Notes: a model not told the origin generated them from the letters alone. Positions 1-10,734 are shown, numbered from the stretch's first letter. The stretch is 35,113 nt of DNA from Bigelowiella natans CCMP2755 (GCA_000320545.1 ADNK01001968.1:1-35113), one strand, 5' to 3'. Made by a program: numbers and translations.

Positions 1-112
1 AGGGGGATAGGACAACAAAGATGATGTTTATGGTGATGTGGAGGGCCAAAGGGCGAATGAAGCATGATTATCTTGCACGGTGAATAGTCACTTAGATCTT
101 TTCCAGTGCCCC

Positions 113-128
113 CGCGCGCGCACACACC

Positions 129-167
<39 letters not shown>
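113..167. repeat. (CA)n microsatellite with CG-rich edge
   Basis: An alternating CG then CA tract interrupted once or twice, giving about 25 CA units. It is the first of many simple repeats in the window. It lies in a stretch with no confirmed gene. Confidence 0.9.
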
Positions 168-168
<1 letters not shown>

Positions 169-542
169 AACAGAAATCGGGAATATTTTATCGATGTTCT
201 CTCTATAGATTGAAAAAGTAGTAAAAGCGCTGGTACGGCAACATGACAATATCTCCACCACGAAGAATGAACAAACCTGCAGAAAACAGACCACTTCAAA
301 CCGAACGCATACGTTAGCCTTGTCGCTACCTGTATTAAACCGGGGGGGGGGGGGAGGGGGGGACAAAAATCCGATGCATAAACGCATAAACGCACTCACA
401 CTCTCCCATAATGTGTTATCGATTGCCGGAGAAGTTATTCGTACCCCCTCCCCCTCATCATGATCCTCGGGATATTATCATCATCACCATGATCGTCATC
501 GTCATCATCATGATTCAACAGGGAGATATGGCACCATAATAC

Positions 543-1296
543 CGTAAGGGCTGTCAGTGAGTAGGAGAGAAACAGAAGCCCCGTGCTTAGACCCCCTGAG
601 TAATAATAAGACAACGGCAATTTGCAAGTTTTAAAGATCATGCAGGTGGAGCAAATAGCTGTTGGAAGGTAAACCCCCAGCAGTAGCCGAATTCAGGGGG
701 AAACACAGTTCTGTGCATTTCGCGTTTCAAACGTCGACCAACCGCCATCGTACCGAGTTTGCCCCCGAGGCAACAGGAAGCGATCGATATGCAGGCTGTC
801 GCGCAGCCTGATTATATTCCGAAAAAACGATCACACAAATGGATTTCGATAATGTGCGTTCGATAAAATCGATGCACGGATGCACAACCATCACCCCCCT
901 CCCTGATATGATTCTAGATCATTCAATTTTTGAGTCAGTTGCGATTCGCTGCGGCGTGGGGAAATGGCATATAACGTCAACATCCACGCGCACGGATACT
1001 CGTGCCCTCCCATTCGCTCTCTAGAGATTAACCGTGAGTTGTAGAAAGGCAAACGCTAAACGTGATCCAGACTTGCAGGAGCCTTCTCCTCTCTTGATAC
1101 CTTCATCAAACATCATCTTTGAGAGCAACATACTACTGCAGATTCCCCCCACCCTGTCACTTCTATCTAAATATCTCGAGTCGTGTAATCCATTACAATC
1201 TTAATCGATCCACAACCATAGTAGAGGCTCGGGTTCTGGTCCTGGCTGCTCGTCCCGTTCGGAGGAAGTATCCAAGAGAGATCCGGTCGCCGCCAT
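543..1296 (-). CDS. Possible membrane-protein gene, fragmentary model
   Basis: I do not recognise this gene and the model is weak. On the minus strand an ATG at 1296-1294 opens an acidic, Pro/Glu-rich start (MAATGSLLDTSSERDEQPG). A separate candidate exon at 595-543 is bounded by CTCAG and GTATTA and encodes a hydrophobic stretch (GLSTGLLFLSYSLTALT) that could be a membrane segment. Below it, around 210-290, another open stretch follows a pyrimidine-rich TTTTCTGCAG. I could not join these with consistent phase. If real, the gene is divergent from the membrane-protein gene starting at 1609. The rest of 1-1498 holds simple repeats (CA, ATG/ATC runs, a G run near 342-361) and nothing else I can name. 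Confidence 0.22.
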
Positions 1297-1498
1297 CGAT
1301 CGCCGACCGAGAACGGCGAGTGAGGCAAAAACGCCCTCTACTTCGTACCGAATTCCCTTCCATTTTTAAGTCGCAGAAATATTTACGACGCGCGGGAAAA
1401 AGGGCGCTCGGAATCTTGTCGCAGAATAAAAATCACGGTAGATAGATCTACTAGTTCTCCCAGCGAGCGTGAAGCACAGGAATTAGAGTGTTTTTATA

Positions 1499-1575
1499 CC
1501 TACGACAATTTAATTTTAACAGTCGCAGTAAAAAAATTAAGGATGTTTCCCCGTAGTCAGGTTCCAGACTAACGG
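1499..1575 (+). promoter_or_regulatory. Upstream element shared with the EPSP synthase gene
   Basis: This stretch resembles 22481-22560. Both have an imperfect or perfect inverted repeat (CTACGAC or CTGCGAC, an A/T-rich loop, GTCGCAG), then an A/T-rich run, then GATGTT(T)CCCC and GTAG, then a G/T-rich stretch with CGGG. Here the element ends about 34 bp before the putative ATG at 1609. The other copy ends about 48 bp before the EPSP synthase ATG. The shared position relative to two start codons suggests a core promoter or 5'UTR signature. A small dispersed repeat is the alternative. Confidence 0.45.
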
Positions 1576-1608
1576 GCAAGGGCTTGCTTGCCCCCCCGAC
1601 AGATCTTC

Positions 1609-2577
1609 ATGTCCGGCAGTAACTCCACAGCCTCCGGCCTGGATGACAAAGACATGTACGAAAATCGATGATTTTAACAGTGGGATGAGAGGGATGGCAT
1701 GTGAATCTCAAATGGGAATCTTAGCTAATCCGTGCTCTCTTGGAATATCAGAGACATTCTCCTCGTATCTGGAGCAAGCCAGAGCGAAATCAGCACCTTC
1801 TTCCTGGTTCATATTAGTTAGGGGAGGGGGACGGGCATTGATGTTACATCTTTTGTTTCATCGTTTGCGTGTGGTTGTTTGGGGAGGCGGGGTGGGGGGG
1901 TGGTTTAGCTCATGTGCTCATATCTGTTCATATCAGTCTCTGATGATCGCTGCGTTGGTCCTAAGCATTCCCTGCTTATTCGCTCACTTCCGAGAGTTTT
2001 TGTAAGGCGACTTTTTCCCTTTTTCTCTAGCCGATGGACTACTAGCTCAAACTAGGATGTTCTCCATCCACGAACACACGCACGCACAACTTTCCATACT
2101 CTCAATGGAGGAGATCTTCGATGGGAAGATATTTTTGACACGTCTTGTGCATATTCCTACATGAAGGACGAGTACAGTTGCGTACATCTATCATATTCTT
2201 ACATTTGAAAAAAATGATGTGGCCATATCAATAATGTGAGTATGCGTGCGTGTGTGTACTTTCGCGATTATGTTACAGAATGCGGAGGAAATTCCTCAGA
2301 AGACCCGGAAATTCCAGAGGCCGAAGCATTCTTAAGCTGAAAGTAGATATATTTTTCGGTAGCCTGTCGAAACGGTTTTATTTAATGTGAATATATTCCC
2401 CCTCCTCTCCTCTACCCTACACTAAGATTGACATCTTGCTCTACAATGGAGGCTACCTCGCATCGACGGTTATAATGATGCCGCTTTACAAGTACGCACA
2501 TGATGACGATGATACTGACAACAACAACAATAATGATGTGGCCCGAAAAAATGAAGAGTTTTGAAGTTTTGTGCGTG

Positions 2578-2610
<33 letters not shown>

Positions 2611-4162
2611 CCCTCGATGCTTTAGCAGGATACACACAACCTGTGGTTTTCGAACCATCCACCCTGCCCCTGATGTTAAATTACAATGCTGGCATATAAA
2701 CAGCCCGTTTCTCTCTGCGTGTATCCATCATGGAGCGCCCCCTCTTCAACTTTGTCGTTTAAATATTTAAGAGAGATATTCTTATTGTGGGTTGTAACGC
2801 CTAGGTCTGGGTCGTGCAGGGCATGGTACACGTTGTTTAACGTCTACTATATCCTCAATTCTTGCCAGCTTTATCGCCTTCTCTACCAAAAGGTGCTTGC
2901 AGCAGTGCTAACCCTTCGATTTATTGCGATGAGAAAACAGCTCGATTTTTTGTCTTCAATTGCATAAATCTCCCGTGTTATCGAAGTAGCATTTGTCGTA
3001 ATCTTCCACGATCTTCTCTTTTTCCATTGGTGGTGGTGGTGGTGATGATGGCGACGACGATATGTCGCTAGGTGTTTAGGATCCCCACGATTCAAAAGTC
3101 GGGGGGTGGTGGTTGTGCACCGCACTCGCCAAAACATAACGACTAATAACTGTGTGTATTATGATCTTATGATGACGACACAAGGCATCGGTCGTAGTGA
3201 AGGCTGTTACTAAAAAGAAACGCTACACAAGGACTGTTTACTGGGCTATTCATGGTAATAATCACATATATGGGTGCGGAGGGGGAAGGGGGGGTTGAGG
3301 GAGAGAGAAATTGGAAGGAGAGGATGATACGAGGATATACACACCACGTGAGTGTGTGTTTCGTTTGCGTTTCATTCTTGTTGTCGTAGTGCAGATAATG
3401 GTACCTCCAAGAGAATAAAGACCACAGCATTGCTACCTGACGCACAAACCACTATAATAAGCCCCCCCCCCCCCCCTCCCCCAGGCGTGCACTTTCCGAC
3501 ATCGATGGTCTTATCGCTCGTCTCCGCTCTCAGCCCGTACGAAGACGTTCTCATAAGGGTGGGTTTTACCGCTGTCATCATCCATTGTTGTTTGTGTTGT
3601 TTGCAAAGAGAATGAGGATCGACGGTTGGGGGGGGAAATATGAGGAAGAGGAGGAGGAGGAGGAGGAGGAGGAGGACATATGCCTGTTCTCTTTGTTTGT
3701 CCATTCATGTGCGCCGGCAGGAGAGACTGCTCTCTCAATGATGATGATGATGAAAAACGCAATGGCTTGTTCTGGTGCGGGCGCTCTTTCCCCCTTCCGA
3801 TTTCGCTGAATCATCTTTTCTCACGTTCTAAGGGAGAGAATTTCTGCCTCTCGAAAAGCCCCCTATGGATGTGGTGAGATTGACCGCTGAAGCTAACGTG
3901 CTAGTATGTATGTGGCGTGTGCGCGCATAATTGTGTTGTGGTTGACGTCGTTGCGCTTGCGGCGTGTTTCAGGCTCACGATGCTCTCGATGTCCGCATTC
4001 ATTAGTATGCTCTGCTGGGGCTTGTTCATCCTACCCCTGGTCAGGAACTTTTCTTTTCTTTTATTTATTTAGTTGTTTTTCTATGGAGGAGGAGGGGGAA
4101 GGGGAGGAGGGGATGTAGTTACAAAATGATGATGAAGCAGCAACCATTCTCATCTTCTTCTC

Positions 4163-4221
<59 letters not shown>

Positions 4222-4566
4222 TTCGTGCACTTGCCGTCGCTCTCACCATCTACGTTTCATATGGACAAATCACGGGCCTCAATCACCACCAACCCCCCAG
4301 CTCTTTCACAACTCTGAGTCTAGAACTAAGCGAAGAGGTAATGCGTTTGCTTCTTCGTGCTATTATTATTTCCTCTATCCACCCATCCACCCATCCACTG
4401 AAGACTAACAGGCGGTTGGTGTGTGTGTGTGCTCGGTCCCCAACTACCAGGCGCTGTTGAAACCAGAAATAGCGTGGCTTCGGAGAGGAAGATGTGGAAG
4501 CTTATCCGTAGGAAGATCATGGTCGAAGACGATTTATAAACACATATTTACACATATATATTAAAT

Positions 4567-4601
<35 letters not shown>

Positions 4602-5096
4602 AGGGATATATGTCGCAGTAGTGACAAGCAGTACAGTGAGAGGACATGAAGCGTGGGAGGAAAGCTGATGATAATAGAGGCGTTGGCGCGGGTGTGTTTC
4701 CGTGATGCCTCTCCCTGGCCTTTCATCCTCTTCCTCCTTCATCTTTTTCTCCTATCATCCATGATGCTTACTAAGATGCAAAAAGTAATGAGGGCTGATG
4801 ATAATGATGATGATGATGGTAGTGGTGGTAGTGGTGGTGGTGGTGTGCCAACTGCTTCTTTATTATCGTCTGTTTGTTTAGTGTGCGTCCATTGCCATCC
4901 TATCGACGTTCGTCTTCCTGCTCTACACGTCTCTCATCTCCAAAGAGTAAATACAAGCGAGAAGAGACGCAAATACCCATAGAATGATGATTACTACTAA
5001 TAATATCATGATTGATGATAATGATGGTGGTGTGATGACAGCAGCATACTACAACCTTAAACCTAACTGCCTCATTGAAGAGAAAAAGAGAGTTGA

Positions 5097-5147
<51 letters not shown>

Positions 5148-6315
5148 GACACTGCGACAGGATGTGGCACTCGTCGCACAGTAGTATTTCGATGTTACAA
5201 CTTTACTCGATTGTAGTATTTCGATGTTTCAACTTTACTCGATTGCTCGCCTGTGGCTCTGAACGGAATGTTGTTTGTGAGTGTGAGGAGGGAAGGAGGA
5301 GGAGCGGATGACAGAATCACTATAGATCAACGACAAGAATTATAACAACACACATTATTACCACCACGTCACTCTATCACCGTAGATGCCGCCTCCTCGC
5401 ACTTATGTTATTCGAACGAAACGCATGACGTTGCTTTGGCACTAAGTTGTTGTTGTTGTTCTTCTTGTTGCTATATGAAATAATGCAGGCATGGAATTCT
5501 AGTGTGCGAGGTTACAACTAGCTTTGGTAGGAGTACCACACACACAGCAGCAGCACCCACAGCCTTTTAGACCAATGATGATGATGATGACGATGATGAT
5601 AATGAAGATGATGATGACGATGGTGATGATGATGACGATGATGATGATAATGATGATGATTATGATGATGATGAAGAACGCAAACCATCAACGAGCTTTT
5701 GACGGTCTGCTTTGACGATCTGCTTCTCACCAAATCTCGTACCGATATTTTCCACTCCCCCCCTCCCTCCCGCTGATATATTGTACATTATCGGTACTGC
5801 TAAGGCACCCTTGACTTGTTACTGAACTTCATTGCGATCAACGCCTCCTGGCCGGCGACTTACTACATCGATCATCTGAGGTATTATTATTACTTCGTGC
5901 TCTTTCTTATTTTAAATATTGCCTAATAGCGGTAGTGGCACTGCTTTGAGAGAGATGGTGTGCGCCGTGCCGGTCAATCATAGTAGTAGTCAACAACATC
6001 GAAATAAATAAAAGTTAGAAATAATAATAATAATAATAATAAAGATACCGATATGAGCTAGATTTCCGTTTTTCACCTATCCACTCCTCCTCCTTCTCCC
6101 CCTTCTCCTCTCCTATTCCTATTTACTGCTACGAAACTCTCACCATCCCACCTGCTTCCCCCAGGTGTGGGGAGTTGAGATCTCGCGCGGCTTCGAGGGC
6201 AGGCAGCCATCACGGTCGCCGCGACGAGCGGAGGAGCAACCGCGCTGTCGTTCGGCAAAGCCGAGATCCCAAACCTGCCGCTCTCCGGTATGATGATGGT
6301 GATGATGATGGTGAA

Positions 6316-6346
<31 letters not shown>

Positions 6347-6353
6347 CCCACAC

Positions 6354-6406
<53 letters not shown>

Positions 6407-6866
6407 CATGCTACGTGCCGACGGTGCTTTGCTGTGCTGTGCTGTGGCGGTCAATAAATCACGTTAGACAACTAAATAGCAGTAGTAAGTAGTTGGAGTA
6501 GTAGTAGAAGAAAAAATGGCCCACACCAAATAGAGGAGGAATTTAGTTTTCCCGTGCTTGTTGTCGTCCACTGAATATGGTCTTGCGGCAATTACGTGGC
6601 ATGCGCCCCCACCCTCCCCCCTTCCCGGAGGACGCATGACCGGACAGATGATTTTTAATACCTTGCTGCTTCTACTGCTGCTGCTGCTGCTTTGGAACAA
6701 ACCATGCCGTTGGGTTGTAAGCCCTCTCAACAACGGCAAAATAACTTTGAAAGATGGTGAGGGGAAATACATTGCGTTATTTCTTACACTTCTTCCTCTT
6801 CCAAAGGTTGGAGAGCGGGCTAGTGTCGCAACCAAAGAGCATGTTCAGACTGAAGTCGAATTGTAG
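1609..6866 (+). CDS. Multi-pass membrane protein, about 13 exons, partly resolved
   Basis: A plus-strand gene reconstructed from splice sites and hydrophobic exons. Phase-compatible exons: 1609-1655, 1681-1816, 1937-2001, 2820-2892, then a gap; 3485-3558, 3833-3873, 3973-4039, 4882-4946, then a second gap; 5805-5880, 6165-6287, 6722 to the stop at 6866. The N-terminus has an NST glycosylation sequon. Exon 1937-2001 encodes a membrane helix (SLMIAALVLSIPCLFAHF) and 2820-2892 a second, ending LYRLLYQK. Exons 3973-4039 (LTMLSMSAFISMLCWGLF) and 4882-4946 (SIAILSTFVFLLYTSLI) are further helices. Exon 6165-6287 is a strongly basic loop rich in Arg and Ser. The tail reads EHVQTEVEL. A short intron, 6757 to about 6800, could instead end the protein earlier. 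The helix pair followed by HFP and LSPYEDVLI recalls Popeye-domain proteins, but the later helices do not fit, so I leave the family open. At least one exon is missing between 2892 and 3485 and one between 4946 and 5805. Confidence 0.5.
2578..2610. repeat. (GTA)n microsatellite
   Basis: Eleven GTA units inside the 818-bp third intron of the membrane-protein gene. The same GTA motif recurs at 4568-4601 and 27606-27638, each time in intronic DNA. Open frames running through it on either strand (poly-Tyr on the minus strand) are artefacts of the repeat. Confidence 0.9.
3642..3676. repeat. (GAG)n microsatellite
   Basis: Eleven to twelve GAG-type units between candidate exons 3485-3558 and 3833-3873. 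A C run at 3463-3479 just upstream, ending in CCCCCAG, probably doubles as the polypyrimidine tract of the acceptor at 3485. Confidence 0.9.
4168..4222. repeat. (TC)n microsatellite
   Basis: About 24 TC units, slightly interrupted by TTTC near the right end, in the long intron 4040-4881 of the membrane-protein gene. Confidence 0.9.
4568..4601. repeat. (GTA)n microsatellite
   Basis: Eleven AGT/GTA units in the same intron as the TC tract at 4168-4222. It is followed at 4799-4850 by GAT- and GGT-rich sequence. Confidence 0.9.
5098..5143. repeat. (GA)n microsatellite
   Basis: About 22 GA units in the incompletely resolved intron region 4947-5804 of the membrane-protein gene. Confidence 0.9.
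5181..5244 (+). repeat. 32-bp tandem duplication
   Basis: Two adjacent 32-bp units, 5181-5212 and 5213-5244, each beginning GTAGTATTTCGATGTT and ending TTTACTCGATT. They differ at one position (A versus T). The unit is complex sequence, not a simple repeat, and lies between the GA tract and the next exon. Confidence 0.85.
5575..5672. repeat. (GAT)n imperfect microsatellite
   Basis: About 100 bp of GATGAT with scattered single-base changes (GAC, AAT, GGT). It generates poly-Met and poly-His frames that are not genes. It lies upstream of exon 5805-5880. Confidence 0.9.
6291..6402. repeat. Compound (GAT)n and (GA)n microsatellite
   Basis: A GAT tract (about 6291-6345) followed by a short unique piece and a GA tract (about 6357-6402), directly after the donor GTATGATG at 6288. 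An (AAT)n run at 6017-6041 sits in the preceding intron. Confidence 0.9.
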
Positions 6867-8093
6867 CCATAACAACAGCTCGTTTCTGCAGCCAGGTCTC
6901 ACTCATAGATTTCTTACTGAGAACAGAAACATGATGTAGCTTTGGAGGGGGGAATCTGTATTATGACGCTTCGATGATGATCGCGCCTTTTTTTGTGGTT
7001 CAAAAGAGACGGGACTCATAGCGGCCCCGGAACGGAGAGAAACAGCTGGTGCCTCCATGATCGATGGCAAATCGTCGTCGCCGGTTTTGACAAATAAATC
7101 TCAATCTCCCTCACTTCCACCCGTCAACGAGAAGAAAATTAATTCGTTGTCCAAGGTCGTTCATATTGCATTGTAGAGTGTGCTTCATGGCACTCCGTCT
7201 TTACGAAAGTCGTCTCATTGGCATGAAATCGTCGACTAGATTATAGAGGAACCTCTAAAATTGAGTACAGCATGTTTGAGCCTTTGTTGCGCGCGCTCTA
7301 CGTTGTGGTCAGCCAAGTAGCCGTGCTCATATATACTCACGTACAAGCATTTGCGACATGCTGGCTACCATCATTGCGGCTGATTCGTTCTGTACGTAGC
7401 GATTACATTGGGATTTCCACTCAATGAGCGCATCGATCCATGCCCGAAAATGAAATGAATGATGTCGCAATTGGCAAAATATGTGTGCCGTGCTAGCATG
7501 CTAGCATGGCTGCAACGTAGTTGAGTAGGATTTATTTCAACTATGCGGCTCGTTATGTGCGCATCATGCAATGTAGGTAGCTCATATCCACACATAATGC
7601 AATGCTTAGCCTACTTTTTCTAATTTTTTGTTGCATTCGATCACATAGCCACACATAGCTTTCTAGCTTTGCATAGCTACATTTGAATGGCAAGTGGAAA
7701 CAAGGACATCATTTGTTCCATCCGTCTCACATGTGCGTGCGCAATGTGCATATGCTAGTAGCTAATTAGCAAGCATATGTAATAGTGATAAAAAGTGAGG
7801 TACATCAGTCATGTGTGCATCAGGCTACTCGAATCAGCTACTGCATATCAACCAGATATCGTCAAGCAGACGCTCTAAGTAGCTGCTGATACGATGACGC
7901 GCAACATGCACATGCAGTAGCGTGTGGATAATGATGCATGTTTTCTCATCGTGCACCACTGATGTCCTATATCTGCTTCTCGGATGGCTAGATGGATGTG
8001 CCGAGGAGATGAGTATTTATGTAAATCGCACGCGCGCATGCAGATTTCATCATCCTTTTTTTTTTAATTAGCATGCGTTTACACTCCGTTTCA
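6867..8093. other. Spacer between two convergent genes, TAGC-rich
   Basis: No gene seen. From about 7250 to 8050 the sequence is rich in the words TAGC, GCATGC and CTAGCATG (for example the near-palindrome at 7494-7508). It also holds an inverted copy of the dispersed repeat at 7681-7735. The same vocabulary reappears at 28950-29060 and 31220-31410, which suggests the remains of one transposon family. Confidence 0.6.
7681..7735 (-). repeat. Dispersed repeat, copy E (inverted)
   Basis: Read on the minus strand it runs from ATGTGAGACGGATGGAA through a T/A-rich middle to CCATTCAAAT. It matches the order of words in the copies at 28680, 29277, 31301 and 31416. It is the most diverged of the five and lies in the 3' flank of the Tag gene. 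Confidence 0.45.
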
Positions 8094-8229
8094 TCATCGC
8101 TTCTCGAGGAGCTTCTTATTTTTTAAATATCTGAGGACTTTTTTGTGCTGAGGGGTTCCGACGGGATGATCGAGCACCATTCCGCACGCCTGCATGAAAG
8201 CGTATAGAATCGTAGGACCTGATTCAATA

Positions 8230-8267
<38 letters not shown>

Positions 8268-9599
8268 CTATAAATTTGCAATGCATGATGCTTTGACGTC
8301 CTGCTAATTTATGCGAGAAACACATCTAGAGTTGGGTTGATTTCTCTCAAAAGTTGACGGCGCGTAAACGCTTCGCAGAAGTTTTTACCGACAAATGAAA
8401 ACCCTCGTTTCTTGAGAGCTTTGCTCATTTCCTCTGCTTCTGCAGTTTTGACTGGCACTTCCTGAAAGCTTCCCCAGTGATTGACCATTGGGCGTCCGCC
8501 AACGAATGACCATAAGTACTTCGAGAGCGATCTTCGGGAGCAGCACAATCATTGATTCAGGCGCAGATAAGGACGTGTGATGGAGTGCGTCATCGTCGAT
8601 TCGCCGATGGAGCACTCCACAACGCAAATGCGGACAGGAGCAACGACGTGATGTAGTTTGGTGGAAACTAAATGACTTACCCATGCTCCTCGATGATCTT
8701 CAAGGACCCTCTTGCATTCTTCACGGCAGCCTTGATTTTTAACTTGTTCCGAACAATCGATGGATCGTTCAAAAGGGCAAGTTCGTCCTCCGGTGTCATT
8801 GCTGCGCATGAGATGTACAGTGCTCGAGCTCATTGCAACACGCTAGCAAAAGGAAAGAAGGGACATACCAGCAACTTTCTTTATCTCGAAATTGTGAAAA
8901 GCTTTCTGATATCCCTGCCTTTTCTTCAGGATCTTTTGCAGTAATAATTAATCGTCAGTAGTACTCAGCAGCTTTTATTATCTTGCATCATCATCACTTA
9001 AACAAAAACAACACATTACCGTAGCCCAGCTTAGCCCGGCTTGTGCTCCTTCAAGAATGAGCATTTCGAACAGGCGTTGGTCATCAAATTCAGGGTATCC
9101 CCATTCGTTTTCCTGTTAATGGTGAAGTTATTCTAGGGGCTACTCACACAGTGGTGAAATCGAGATGTGCAACTACCATGTAGTTCTGGTAAACCCCGTC
9201 CTGTTCAGGAACGAACTTCCGGTACCACGGTGATTCTGCTTCAGCGGCATTGTGTAGATTGTCTGATTGATCCTTGGAGACCATCTCCCCCTTTCTTCGT
9301 TTCGGGATTCGCGCTGTTCCCTGCCGCCTTGTGGCGTTGAATTTAGCACTTTCAATCTCTTGTCGGTTGGGACGCTTTCTGCCTTTTGGACCGCAAGAAG
9401 TAGCTGTCTTCATGGCTCGTGCAATCAGCCGTGTAGAGGAGCGCGTGCGCATGATTGTTTCGTCACTTACCCGAGAATTCCTACCCAGCAGCGCTCGATT
9501 GGTTGGCCAAACAGGTTGATGAGGTGCTGTCGTAGTAGCAATGTAGGTGGTGGTGGTGGTGGTGGTGGCGCAGGAGCAGAAGCTACAAACAAGCAACAA
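8094..9599 (-). CDS. tag: 3-methyladenine DNA glycosylase I (Tag family)
   Basis: Removes 3-methyladenine from alkylated DNA, starting base excision repair. Six exons keep frame throughout: 9599-9177, 9112-9020, 8932-8869, 8801-8681, 8531-8389, 8218-8094. They give 322 residues if the first ATG is used; starts at 9452 or 9413 are also possible. Family landmarks in order: NEWGYPEFDDQRLFEM, LEGAQAGLSW (its Glu is the conserved base-recognition residue), KKRQGYQKAF, KIKAAVKNAR, KYLWSFVGG, SKALKKRGFSFVGPT and YAFMQACGMVLDH. About 120 residues precede the glycosylase domain. They hold basic clusters (PKGRKRPNR, IPKRRKG) that look like nuclear localisation signals, or a targeting region if translation starts at 9452. 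Two of the bacterial zinc-snap positions appear substituted: the N-terminal Cys is Ser, and the Cys after the C-terminal His is missing. Confidence 0.9.
8231..8264. repeat. (TA)n microsatellite in a Tag intron
   Basis: About 17 TA units in the last Tag intron (8219-8388), a few bases upstream (minus strand) of the acceptor at 8219. The intron also carries a misleading in-frame extension that ends in a TAA at 8309. Confidence 0.9.
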
Positions 9600-9932
9600 G
9601 ACACCGAGAATCCAGGTAGTAGACGGAAGCCGAGCGGGGCAGAAGGGCGGCTGCGCAGGTGGTGGACGAATCAGCTTGGAAGGAAGGAGGGCAGGGGTTT
9701 CGGAACTGAAGAGTAGACGCCAACGCGACCAGCATTTAAAAAGAAATTATGGCCTAATTAGACAGCAAAACACTGTCGTTTTGCACCTACGACAACACAA
9801 ATGAACTGCTTTTTTTGTCACTGGATGCATTCGCCGCAGGAAGAGTGACCGTGAAGATCTTCACACGTGACTTGAAAACAGAATCATGGATGAAGCGGAG
9901 TGAATCTTTTGACGCGAAAAGGAAGCTAGACG

Positions 9933-10316
9933 ATGATGAAAGAATCTCTAGCAGGAGAAGTTCGAAAGCACAGGTACTTATCCTACGAGGCTTGCGTTCG
10001 GGAGCTCAAGCTTTGATGTGTTCTCAGCGTTCTGAGGCATCTGAGGTGTGGGGAAATCAGATGGACTGTTAGCAAACAAATCGAGAAATTGGGGGATGAA
10101 AGAAAAGCTTTGAGCATCGCTTGGACAACGGAGAAGAACAAGGATGAGAAAGAGGCGCTCAAGGGTGCCATTGACAAATTGGACGAGGAAATCAACGTGT
10201 TCCATTTCGAGAGAACTTCCTCTCAACAGCCTTGCAAAGACGACAGTGACGGGCAACAGTGCGATGATTTTCTGCTGTGTCATTTTCATGACATGTTGCA
10301 TGTCCATCATTTTTGA
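9933..10316 (+). CDS. Small Lys/Glu-rich coiled-coil-like protein
   Basis: I do not recognise this protein. Two exons, 9933-9973 and 10061-10316, join through a consensus CAG|GTACTT donor and an ATCAG acceptor to give 98 residues. The middle (KQIEKLGDERKAL, then KNKDEKEALKGAIDKLDEE) has the heptad-like charged pattern of a helical coiled coil. The C-terminus is short and Cys/His-rich (CDDFLLCHFHDMLHVHHF). The start at 9933 was chosen because an in-frame TAG at 9927 blocks extension, though an upstream exon could supply another. It is divergent from Tag, and its stop lies about 90 bp before the retrotransposon. An overlapping minus-strand frame of similar length is less convincing. Confidence 0.4.
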
Positions 10317-10404
10317 CAAAGATTGTTTTCACAAAAGACATGTGATGTGCCCATGATTTTCATCAGTGTGGCAGTGCGCGCTGCAGGACTGAGCACATGC
10401 CCTT

Positions 10405-10408
10405 TGTT
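10405..10408. repeat. Target-site duplication, left copy (TGTT)
   Basis: TGTT occurs immediately outside both LTRs (10405-10408 and 16125-16128) when the LTR is read as TG...CA. A 5-bp reading (TGTTT) is possible if the LTR is taken to start one base later. Confidence 0.6.
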
Positions 10409-10550
10409 TGTTGCGCGTAAGGTGTTCACAGGCCGAGGCGCTACGTGCACAAGTAGGCAGGGGGGGGGAAAGGCACGTTTGCTTCCTTTTGAAGAGTTGT
10501 GTTTATTTTTATTAAAGATTATATTTTTATTAAATCGTGCACTGCGTAAT

Positions 10551-10573
10551 CATTCGCGAAGCTTTCGCGAATG
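10551..10573. repeat. LTR hairpin 1 (10-bp arms, 3-nt loop)
   Basis: CATTCGCGAA, loop GCT, TTCGCGAATG: perfect 10-bp arms. The identical structure is at 15941-15963 in the other LTR. It sits next to the AATAAA cluster, so it could form in the RNA near the R/U5 region. Confidence 0.85.
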
Positions 10574-10578
10574 CCGCC

Positions 10579-10636
10579 GCACGTGGGGCAGCACACTTCC
10601 GGTGTGCTGCCATGAGTCCCGCCGGAACCCACGTGC
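10579..10636. repeat. LTR nested hairpin 2
   Basis: An inner perfect hairpin, GCAGCACAC (10588-10596) with GTGTGCTGC (10602-10610), is enclosed by outer arms GCACGTGGG (10579-10587) and CCCACGTGC (10628-10636). The outer arms contain CACGTG, an E-box-like palindrome. The same structure is repeated in the second LTR. Confidence 0.8.
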
Positions 10637-10677
10637 CTATGCTGTATTAATATCTACGTTATCTATATTCTATATCC

Positions 10678-10699
10678 GCGACAACCCCTTTGTTGTCGC
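10678..10699. repeat. LTR hairpin 3 (8-bp arms)
   Basis: GCGACAAC, a 6-nt loop, then GTTGTCGC: perfect 8-bp arms in the presumed U3 part of the LTR. Present in both copies. Confidence 0.8.
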
Positions 10700-10734
10700 A
10701 CGTGACTTGTGCCCGCGTAGTGGTACGCGCTACA

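Larger units (their letters stand above)
10409..10734 (-). repeat. 3' LTR
   Basis: 326 bp, apparently identical to 15799-16124. Read on the minus strand it starts TGTAGCGCGTACC and ends CGCGCAACA. Three AATAAA hexamers (complements at 10502-10507, 10508-10513 and 10526-10531) mark the likely polyadenylation region, so R/U5 lies towards 10409. A/T-rich TATA-like words near 10640-10676 could be the promoter. It contains a G run at 10461-10469 and three hairpins listed separately. Confidence 0.92.

Noticed and set aside
1119-1445. 108-codon plus-strand Arg-rich frame
   Set aside because: No recognisable features, and the opposite strand offers a more protein-like start at 1296. Neither is proven.
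9978-10319. 113-codon minus-strand frame over the small coiled-coil gene
   Set aside because: The plus-strand reading gives a charged helical pattern and matched splice sites; the minus reading is its hydrophobic complement.
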